Source: JBEVEP01 sp040512755
GTDB lineage: Bacteria; Pseudomonadota; Alphaproteobacteria; Rhizobiales; Rhizobiaceae
DNA length: 6,139 nucleotides
Assembly (NCBI GenBank): GCA_040512755.1
Contig: JBEVEP010000196.1
Coordinates: 1-6,139, forward strand
Direction of reading: 5' to 3'
Shown: positions 1 through 6,139 of the stretch, piece by piece
How positions within the stretch are numbered: position 1 is the stretch's first letter
Layout: every line of letters starts with the position of its first letter
Position numbers and translations under genes: made by a program
The notes under the pieces: model-generated
What the model saw: only the letters and a program-made list of their open reading frames with translations
What the model was told of the DNA's origin: nothing
Databases searched by the model: none

Positions 1-830
1 ACCGCCGTAGTTGATGTCGGTAAGCAGTTTGCGGATAGCAGCGTAGTCGATCCGGCCGCGGCCAATGGGGCACATGACGCCTTCGCCGCAGGCCTCAAAG
101 AAGCGGATGCGGCGGCCCATGACGTCGACGTACTTGGCGTCATCGATGTCCTTGAAGTGGATGTAGTCGGTGCGGTCCGCATAGCGCCGGATCGTCTCGA
201 CCGGGTCCATGCCCGAATAGTCCAGATGACCAGTGTCGAGGCAAAGTCCGGCGAGATCGAGTGGCACGTCGGCGGCGATCGGTCGAGCTCGTCTTCGAAC
301 TCGATATAGCCGCCGGCATGCGGGTGGATGACAGGCCTGACCCCGTAGCGGTCGCTTGCAAGCTCCGAGATCGCGCGGATGTTGTCGACCATGCCCGCCC
401 AAGCTTCAGCATTGAGACGCGGTGCGCGCCCGGAGTGGCCAGCGGCATAGTCGCGCTCATCATGGCCCCAGTCCATCACGGTCAGGTACGGTGCTATGAA
501 GCGCTGACCCGGATGGGTTTCGGGACGCGGCAGTGAGGTGATGAGAGCACATATCTCGTTTGTCTGTCGCAACAGGTTTTCCCGGTTCCCCGTGCTCAAC
601 AGATCGTCGAAGATCGTTCCCGCAACGATGCTGAGGCCGCGCGCGTTGAGCGCGGTGCCGAGGCGGTCGGCATTGAGCGGCATGTAGCCATAGGGACCGA
701 GCTCAAGGCCCCCGAAGCCTGCAGCCGCGGCCTCGTCGAGGACGCTTTCCCAGGCCGGCAGGTGCGGGTTCTTCACATCGTCCACGCCCCAGCAACAAGG
801 CGCACAAGTGATAGTGATCGGGTTCTGCAT
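1..830 (-). pseudogene. IolE-like sugar phosphate isomerase/epimerase (TIM barrel), frameshifted and cut by window edge
   Basis: The ATG is at 830, 8 bp after the stop of the preceding gene, with only a weak GAG ribosome site overlapping that stop. The frame reads 183 residues of a xylose-isomerase-like TIM barrel protein: WGVDD (14-18), NPHLPAW (21-27), GGLELGPYGY (40-49) and IHPHAGGYIE (168-177). After Asp183 the family-like reading jumps to another frame at 279, giving LCLDTGHLDYSG, YIHFKDID and GRGRIDY and running open to position 1. One base is missing near 279-281; restoring GAC CGC ATC GCC joins the halves into about 277 residues without the C-terminus. The metal-ligand positions usual for this fold (Asp and His of LDTGH, His of IHFKD) lie after the break, so the unshifted product should be inactive. 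No stop arises in the shifted frame within the window. The WGVDD start recalls inosose dehydratase IolE, but the substrate is unknown. A sequencing error is a real alternative to a true pseudogene. Confidence 0.85.
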
Positions 831-838
831 CGTCGATC

Positions 839-1780
839 TCAGCGGCTGATGGTGGCCTGGAGTGCATCGATCGAGGATTGGATGCCGGCCTCAGTGGACA
901 TGGTGAAGTCTTCCATCTCGAGGCTCACCCAGCCGTTATAACCCGTCATCCTGACCACCGAGAAAAACTCCTTCCACCATTGCAGGTCGCGACCTGCGCC
1001 TACAGCAACGTAGTTCCAAGCCCGGTTCGCGACGTCATCGACGCCTTTGAGCTCCAGGAGTCCGTTCACATCGGCCAAGCCACGCTCGATGCGCGTGTCC
1101 TTGCCGTGGCAATGATGAATCGCAGGCCCAAGCGCGCGGGCGGAGGCGATTGGGTCGGCTCCCATCCACATGAGGTGGCTAGGGTCGAGATTCATCCCTA
1201 CCTTCGGCCCCACTGCGTCGCGTAGCCGGAACAGCGTCTCGGGATTCCAAACAAGCATGGCACTGAAGTTCTCCAGCGCGTATTTCTCGATGCCCACCTC
1301 GTCGGCTAGCTTCACAAGGCCCTCCCAGTAGGGAATTGCGCAGTCTTCCCACTGGTAGCGGTCGCGCTCGGGCATCTCGTCGGGCCAGCTCTTGGTGTAT
1401 ACGAGCCAGTTTGGCACCGTGTCGCCGGGGGCGGCGGGCGGCAGACCGGACATTGTCACGATGGTCTTGACGCCGATCTCGCCCGCGAGGCGAATGGTTT
1501 GCTCCATCTCCTTGCGGTGACGCGCGCCCATTGGACCCGGATCAAGCGGGTTCGCCGAACAGTTGAGCGCGGCGATTTCCAGGCCGCGCGCTTCGATTTC
1601 CTTCAGAGCGGCGTTGAGCGCGCCTTTGTTGGCCAAGAGACTGTCCGCTCGGAAATGCGGCGCGCGGGACCAACCGCCGCCAGTCATCTCGATCCCTTCG
1701 ACGCCCAGCTTGACGCACTTGTCGAGCATGTCTGTGAAGGAGAGATCGCCCATCACATCGGTGCAGATGGAAAGTTTCAT
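839..1780 (-). CDS. Sugar phosphate isomerase/epimerase family TIM barrel protein, 313 aa
   Basis: This is a cytoplasmic xylose-isomerase-like TIM barrel (AP endonuclease family 2 fold), expected to isomerise, epimerise or dehydrate a keto sugar or inosose. It opens with a first beta strand, MKLSICTD, and the second strand ends in VEGIEMTGG (27-35). The four metal-ligand positions of the fold are all filled: Glu170 (ALENF), Asp199 and His202 (LDPSHL), His225 (HCHGKD) and Glu288 (SLEMED). The EPHP motif common after the first ligand is replaced by Glu-Asn-Phe. Its 313 residues are normal to slightly long for the family. The ATG at 1780 has AAGGA 10 nt upstream and a closer AGGG. It starts 27 bp after the oxidoreductase and is followed 8 bp later by the frameshifted TIM barrel gene, so co-transcription is likely. 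The fold is well supported; the substrate cannot be assigned. Confidence 0.93.
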   Translation of the reverse strand: MKLSICTDVMGDLSFTDMLDKCVKLGVEGIEMTGGGWSRAPHFRADSLLANKGALNAALKEIEARGLEIAALNCSANPLDPGPMGARHRKEMEQTIRLAGEIGVKTIVTMSGLPPAAPGDTVPNWLVYTKSWPDEMPERDRYQWEDCAIPYWEGLVKLADEVGIEKYALENFSAMLVWNPETLFRLRDAVGPKVGMNLDPSHLMWMGADPIASARALGPAIHHCHGKDTRIERGLADVNGLLELKGVDDVANRAWNYVAVGAGRDLQWWKEFFSVVRMTGYNGWVSLEMEDFTMSTEAGIQSSIDALQATISR

Positions 1781-1807
1781 ATTCCCTGAATCCTTTCTTG
1801 CAGGCAG

Positions 1808-2983
1808 TTACCGGTAATCAATCCAGACCGAGCCGCCGTCCGCTGAGTTGACGCAGTTCTCGAGCCAACGCACGCCCTCGGTGCCGGCCTCAATGCCCGG
1901 GTAGTGGTGAGTTTTCAGGAAGGTCTCATCGCCGCGCTTCTTCGCGTCGATTGCCTGGGCGATCCAGAGGTAGATGTTGGCCCAGCTGTCACCGAGTCCC
2001 TCTGTGTGAAGCGCCCCCATGCGATCCACCGCAAGGCTTTCCTCTTCGAGATAGGGCATGCCGTGGTGCATGATTTGGGGCGGCTGACCCTGGATCTCGT
2101 ATATCAGTTGATCGGGATGCGCGTCGGACCATTCTACCGATGCCCTGGAACCGACGAAGCGGTAGCGCTGGCTACCCATGTTGCCTGCGTTTACCGAAGA
2201 CACCCACAGACGGCCGACCGCGCCATTGTCATAGTGCGACAGGACGTAGGCGTTGTCCTCGAGCGGGGCGCGCGACTTGATGAACGACTGCCGATCGCAG
2301 AGCAGCTTCGCGATCTTCATATGTGGCAAAACGATTTCCGAGAGGTAGTAGATGTGAGTGCCGATGTCGCCAAGCACGAAGGTTGGGCCCGAGGTCTTCG
2401 GATTGGTTCGCCACTTCTGCGCCTCGGAGGCATTGGCATCATCGCCGGAGTTGAAGCCGTGCGTGTATTGCAGATCGACCATGCGGATGTCGCCCAGCAT
2501 CCCCTTCTTCACCATTGCCGCCATCTGGTGGACCAGCGGGTGGCCGGTGAAGCCATATGTGACCCCGACGATAACGCCCCTGTCTTTGGCCAGGGCCGCG
2601 ATCTCCTTGCACTCCTTCACGGTGAAGAAGAGCGGCTTCTCGCAGACGACGTGAAGGCCGGCTTCAAGGCAAGCTTTGGTGATCTCGTAGTGAGTGAAGT
2701 TCGGTGTCGCGATGGTGACAACCTCGACCCCGTCGGTAAGCTTTCCTTCCTCGGAAATCAGGGTCTTGTAGTCAGGATAAAGCCGGTCCTCGGCGATCCC
2801 GAGGTTCACGCCAAAATTCTTTCCGCGCTCAAAGTCGAGGTCGAAGGCGCCGCAGACCATCTTATAGGTCGTATTGTCGCGCAGCGCACCGGTGCGGTGC
2901 TTGTAGCCGACCTGGCCCGTGCGCCCCCCTCCGACCATTCCCCAGCGCAGGGGGCGATCGATCAGTTTCTCTCCGTTGAGCAT
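1808..2983 (-). CDS. Gfo/Idh/MocA family NAD(P)-dependent sugar oxidoreductase, 391 aa
   Basis: This is a cytoplasmic dehydrogenase that oxidises (or reduces) a hydroxyl of a sugar, inositol or glycoside with NAD(P). The N-terminal Rossmann fold shows GMVGGGRTG (15-23), an acidic strand end, FDLD (47-50), consistent with NAD preference, ATPNFTHYE (92-100) and the hallmark CEKP (114-117). The catalytic set is complete: Lys116, then Asp206 and His210 in GDIGTHIYYL, matching the Lys/Asp/His triad known from myo-inositol dehydrogenases. The C-terminal alpha/beta domain includes the strand region YTHGF (173-177). A GTG at 2998 is also in frame and would add five residues, but the ATG at 2983 has a GAGG site 9 nt away while the GTG has none, so the ATG is preferred. 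It lies between two TIM barrel genes, which points to oxidation to a keto sugar coupled to isomerase-type chemistry. The family is certain, the substrate is not. Confidence 0.95.
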   Translation of the reverse strand: MLNGEKLIDRPLRWGMVGGGRTGQVGYKHRTGALRDNTTYKMVCGAFDLDFERGKNFGVNLGIAEDRLYPDYKTLISEEGKLTDGVEVVTIATPNFTHYEITKACLEAGLHVVCEKPLFFTVKECKEIAALAKDRGVIVGVTYGFTGHPLVHQMAAMVKKGMLGDIRMVDLQYTHGFNSGDDANASEAQKWRTNPKTSGPTFVLGDIGTHIYYLSEIVLPHMKIAKLLCDRQSFIKSRAPLEDNAYVLSHYDNGAVGRLWVSSVNAGNMGSQRYRFVGSRASVEWSDAHPDQLIYEIQGQPPQIMHHGMPYLEEESLAVDRMGALHTEGLGDSWANIYLWIAQAIDAKKRGDETFLKTHHYPGIEAGTEGVRWLENCVNSADGGSVWIDYR

Positions 2984-2992
2984 TCTCGTAAT

Positions 2993-2996
2993 CCTC
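2993..2996 (-). promoter_or_regulatory. Ribosome binding site deciding the oxidoreductase start
   Basis: The minus strand reads GTGAGG followed by 9 nt and then the ATG at 2983. The GAGG core lies inside the alternative GTG start (2998), which itself has no purine-rich site upstream. This favours the ATG and the 391-aa product. Confidence 0.7.
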
Positions 2997-3049
2997 ACAT
3001 GTGCTTTGGGTCGCCCGTCCTATTGACGACCGATATTTCATTGCAGGAT

Positions 3050-3072
3050 GGGCCCGTCAGTCGACGGCGCCC
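3050..3072 (-). repeat. Imperfect inverted repeat (9-bp stem, tetraloop) between TIM barrel and oxidoreductase genes
   Basis: Plus-strand 3050-3058 (GGGCCCGTC) pairs with 3063-3072 (GACGGCGCCC) over nine base pairs, with one bulged C at 3068 and the four-base loop AGTC. It lies 28 bp past the stop of the 301-aa gene, in the 117-bp gap before the oxidoreductase. No T-run follows it in the direction of transcription, so it is not a standard intrinsic terminator. An mRNA-stabilising or processing hairpin is possible; the function is inferred from position only. I could not identify a convincing promoter in the rest of the gap. Confidence 0.5.
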
Positions 3073-3100
3073 AAACGACCGTATGTCTTGCTTTCCGTCG

Positions 3101-4006
3101 TCATGTCTCACGCCAATACTTGTCGACGTAGCGCTGCATCTCGCTACGCATAAAGAGTCCGGATTCGTCGGCCCTGTCCTCCCATGCGAACACGCAAGCG
3201 GTCATGATCCCGTCAAAGCCGACCTCGGCGAGGGTGCCGAAGAAATCCTCCCAAGGAACCTCGCCCTGGCCGATATTGAGGTGCTGATGCACGCGTGCCT
3301 GAGTGCCCGGCGGGTTCAGAATGTACCTGAGGCCGGAACTTGCCTTGTGGTTGAATGTGTCACCGACATGGACGTGCGCCAACACGTCCGCGCACTGCCG
3401 CAGCATCGCCTTCGTATCCTCGCCGAAGTAGTAGGTGTGTGGCGCGCAGTAGAGGAACTTGACGTTTTTCGAGTTGACCGTGCGGATAATGTCGACCGCG
3501 GGCTGTAGTGTTTCGCACCAGTCCTCGGGGTGGGGCTCGACGTGGAGGTTGATCCCCTCACGCTCGAAGATGGGCACAAGTTCTTCCATCGAGCGCCACC
3601 ATGCGTCCTCGCAGGCTTCGATCATCGAGCCGGTGTGGCAGCAGTAGCAGGAGCCCTTATCGGGGTGAGGGCCGCGGCCGAACTCCGAGTTCATCGTGTC
3701 GACGCCCAACTCGGCAGCGACTTCGACGGCCCGCTTCCAGTGCTTAACGGCAGCTAGGCGCTCATCTTCGTCATTCGACGCCCAGCGGTACATCGGCAGG
3801 AGCGAGGCGATACCGACATTGGCGTCGCCAAGCGCCTTCTTGAAGGACTTGATCCGGTCAGGAAAAACGCGAGGGGCCTTGAACCATTCGAGAAAATCGG
3901 CGCGCGGGCTGAGTTCGATCCACTCGTATCCGAGTTGGGCCACTTTCGAGGGAAGCTCCTCGAGCGAGAGATGGCGGTGCATGAATGGGTCGAGCGCAAT
4001 CTTCAT
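3101..4006 (-). CDS. Xylose-isomerase-like TIM barrel sugar epimerase/isomerase family protein, 301 aa
   Basis: This is a cytoplasmic TIM barrel protein of the sugar phosphate isomerase/epimerase superfamily. The start MKIALDPFM is the first beta strand and IELSPRADF (30-38) ends the second. MNSEFGRGP (105-113) is followed by a Cys-rich stretch with Cys120, Cys122, Cys123 and His124, then Glu157 in HVEPHPEDW, His190 in CAPHTYYF, His213 in HVHVGDT, and a C-terminal CVFAWED (271-277). Glu157, His190 and His213 match metal-ligand positions of the fold. The usual Asp three residues before the second His is Cys187, and the usual last Glu appears to be Cys271, so metal binding or chemistry may differ from the 313-aa neighbour. 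The ATG at 4006 is chosen for its AAGGAG site 7 nt upstream; a frame open to 4189 would add 61 basic, low-complexity residues across the intergenic hairpin. It is the first catabolic gene after the transporter. The substrate is unknown. Confidence 0.92.
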   Translation of the reverse strand: MKIALDPFMHRHLSLEELPSKVAQLGYEWIELSPRADFLEWFKAPRVFPDRIKSFKKALGDANVGIASLLPMYRWASNDEDERLAAVKHWKRAVEVAAELGVDTMNSEFGRGPHPDKGSCYCCHTGSMIEACEDAWWRSMEELVPIFEREGINLHVEPHPEDWCETLQPAVDIIRTVNSKNVKFLYCAPHTYYFGEDTKAMLRQCADVLAHVHVGDTFNHKASSGLRYILNPPGTQARVHQHLNIGQGEVPWEDFFGTLAEVGFDGIMTACVFAWEDRADESGLFMRSEMQRYVDKYWRET

Positions 4007-4013
4007 GACGTAG

Positions 4014-4019
4014 CTCCTT
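4014..4019 (-). promoter_or_regulatory. Strong ribosome binding site deciding the 301-aa TIM barrel start
   Basis: The minus strand carries AAGGAG followed by a 7-nt spacer and the ATG at 4006. This is the best ribosome site in the window, and it rules out the 61-codon N-terminal extension that stays open to 4189. Confidence 0.85.
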
Positions 4020-4054
4020 GCTGCGCGGGGGTAGCGTTCACAGGCGGTGTCTAT

Positions 4055-4093
4055 GACCGGCGCCGGACCTGGGAGGCGGGACCGGCGCCGGTC
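4055..4093 (-). repeat. Perfect 12-bp inverted repeat between transporter and catabolic genes
   Basis: Plus-strand 4055-4066 (GACCGGCGCCGG) is exactly complementary to 4082-4093 (CCGGCGCCGGTC), around a 15-base loop. The stem has eleven G/C pairs and one A/T pair. Each arm also contains the perfect 10-bp palindrome CCGGCGCCGG, at 4057-4066 and 4082-4091, 25 bp apart. The repeat lies 34 bp after the ATPase stop and 48 bp before the next start. In the direction of transcription no T-run follows, so a simple intrinsic terminator is unlikely. It could be an mRNA hairpin that sets the ratio of transporter to enzymes, or a paired DNA-binding site. The repeat is seen directly; its role is inferred. 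Confidence 0.75.
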
Positions 4094-4127
4094 GGCGTCG
4101 GGCGAGTAAATGCGCCCTTCGCTCGGG

Positions 4128-4942
<815 letters not shown>

Positions 4943-4943
<1 letters not shown>

Positions 4944-5995
4944 CACTTCTTTCCCTTCTTCGGGCTGTAGGAGAGCGCCATCTTGCGGAAGGTGTTGTTC
5001 ATCAGCACGGCGAGCAGCAGTAGGATGCCGATGATCAGGCTCGACCAGTTGGCGTCGAAGTTCGTGAAGTAGATGCCCTGGTTCACGATCGAGAACGTTA
5101 GCGTACCGAAGACGATGCCGATCACCGAGCCGAAGCCGCCGGTCAGAAGCACGCCGCCGACCACGACTGCGATGATGGCGTTAAAGATGAACGACATGCC
5201 GCCCGAGACCTGCGCCGAGTTGTAGAGGATGGTCTGGCACATTCCGACGAAGGCGGCGCTGGTCGCGGAGAGGACGAAGAGGGTGATCGTCACCTTGTCG
5301 GTCGGAATTCCCTCGTTGCGGGCGCTGACCTTGTCGCCGCCCATGGCGAACACCCAGTTGCCCCAGGGGTTGAGGTGCATGAGGAAGGCGTAGACCGCCG
5401 CGATTACGATCCACCAGAAGATCATCACCTGGAACGTCCCACCGATGAAGCTGCCGAACAGGAACTTGGCCCAGCCCGGCGCATAGAGAGCGACGCTGGT
5501 CGTGCCGGTGAGGAGCACCGAGAGCCCGAGGACGATGCCCTGGACGGCGAATAGCGTGCCGAGCGTGACGATGAGCGATGGAACCGCCGTCCGCACCACG
5601 AGGATGCCGTTGATCAGCCCGACCAGAACTCCGAGCGCCAGGGACGCGGCCATGCCGACGATGATCGGCGCGCCGAAGTGGCCGGAGACGATCGCGACCG
5701 TCATAGCGCCGGCCGGGATCATCGAGCCGATCGAGATGTCGAGCTCGCCGGCGATCATGAGAAGGCCGATCGGTAGCGCGACGATGCCGAGGTTCGCGGC
5801 GACGTTGAGGTAGCTGGCGGCCCCCGTTGGCGCGATGAAATTCACCCCGCCGAAGATCGTGAAGAACACGAAGACGAAGAAGAGGCCGAGGAAGGCGCCG
5901 GTCTCGGGCCGGCGAAGCATGCTGCCGAACGAAAATTCACCGGACGCAGCCGCCAGTGGCGAGGTGGTGCCGGATTTCTGTAGGGGCTGGGCCAT
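4943..5995 (-). CDS. RbsC-type sugar ABC transporter permease, 350 aa
   Basis: This is the integral membrane channel subunit of a CUT2-type (ribose/fructose/xylose-like) importer in the cytoplasmic membrane. After a polar N-terminus of about 30 residues there are about ten hydrophobic segments, roughly at 33-50, 62-82, 88-104, 108-135, 139-164, 187-208, 235-257, 268-286, 287-308 and 319-334. The family motif GELDISIGSM (83-92) marks the region after segment 2. The cytoplasmic coupling loop (about 209-234) carries AMGGDKVSARNEGI, which corresponds to the AxGGN...GI element of RbsC-like proteins and contacts the ATPase. The tail is basic (KKGKK). Length is normal for the family. The ATG at 5995 has AAGGA 9 nt upstream (6005-6009). 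The stop overlaps the ATPase start by one base. A periplasmic binding protein is needed for function and is not in the window. Sugar specificity cannot be read from the sequence. Confidence 0.95.
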
Positions 5996-6139
5996 TGTGG
6001 GTTGTCCTTGCGTGAAACGCCCGGTGACGGACTACGCGAGCGCAGCCAGTCTATTTAGGCTTGCGGAATGATGGGACTAGTACGCCGGAGCGGACCTGAA
6101 GGCTGGATCTCGGCGTTCAGCGCGCGCCGAGCTTCACGC
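5996..6139 (-). other. Upstream region, possibly ending with the tail of a preceding gene
   Basis: This stretch precedes the permease and holds its ribosome site. Two minus-strand frames enter from the window edge and could be the C-terminus of an upstream gene. One ends in VKLGAR with TGA at 6117-6119; the other reads 27 residues ending in IIPQA with TAA at 6055-6057. I cannot choose between them or recognise either. A periplasmic sugar-binding protein or a regulator would be the usual neighbour. No clear promoter or terminator was found. Confidence 0.25.

Noticed and set aside
140..463. A 107-codon minus-strand frame in the broken TIM barrel gene.
   Set aside because: It matches neither the upstream nor the downstream family-like reading and is Ser/Arg/Thr-rich. 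It is a third-frame artefact of GC-rich DNA.
2984..3100. A sigma-70-like promoter before the oxidoreductase (an AT-rich TGAAAT element).
   Set aside because: No matching -35 element lies at acceptable spacing, so the AT-rich patch alone is not enough.
1904..3508. A 534-codon open frame on the plus strand.
   Set aside because: It lies opposite the oxidoreductase and most of the 301-aa gene, crosses their intergenic gap, has no recognisable motif, and is expected in GC-rich DNA opposite genuine codons. The minus-strand genes here have clear catalytic motifs and ribosome sites.

Overview
The window is GC-rich (by eye about 60%) and codes on the minus strand throughout, so transcription runs from position 6139 towards position 1. 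Codon bias towards G/C in third positions, AAGGAG/GAGG ribosome sites and a single-domain sugar ABC ATPase of the kind paired with RbsC/FrcC-type permeases all suggest an alphaproteobacterium, most likely a member of the Rhizobiales/Hyphomicrobiales. This placement is inference from composition and protein style, because there is no rRNA or other marker here.

In transcription order the layout is as follows. A short upstream stretch (5996-6139) may hold the tail of a preceding gene. It is followed by an RbsC-type sugar permease (4943-5995) and a single-domain sugar ABC ATPase (4128-4943), joined by a TGATG stop/start overlap. Next is a 121-bp gap carrying a perfect 12-bp inverted repeat. After it comes a 301-aa xylose-isomerase-like TIM barrel protein (3101-4006), then a 117-bp gap with a second hairpin, then a Gfo/Idh/MocA NAD(P)-dependent sugar oxidoreductase (1808-2983). 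A second TIM barrel protein of 313 aa (839-1780) follows, and last a third, IolE-like TIM barrel protein (1-830). The third is cut by the window edge and carries a one-base deletion near 279-281. No stretch over 300 bp lacks a gene.

Together the genes read as a carbohydrate uptake and catabolism operon. An ABC importer brings in a sugar, polyol or glycoside, the oxidoreductase oxidises a hydroxyl to a keto group, and TIM barrel isomerase/epimerase/dehydratase-type enzymes process the keto sugar. No sugar kinase, regulator or periplasmic binding protein is in the window; the binding protein would be expected beyond 6139. One oxidoreductase with three divergent TIM barrel proteins resembles clusters known for inositol breakdown (IolG/IolE) and for 3-keto-glycoside chemistry (E. 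coli YcjQRS, levoglucosan Lgd, C-glycoside deglycosidases). The actual substrate cannot be read from the sequence.

The points most worth a second look are the frameshift in the last gene, the different metal-site residues of the three TIM barrel proteins, a Cys-rich insertion in the 301-aa protein, and the strong inverted repeat between the transporter and catabolic genes.
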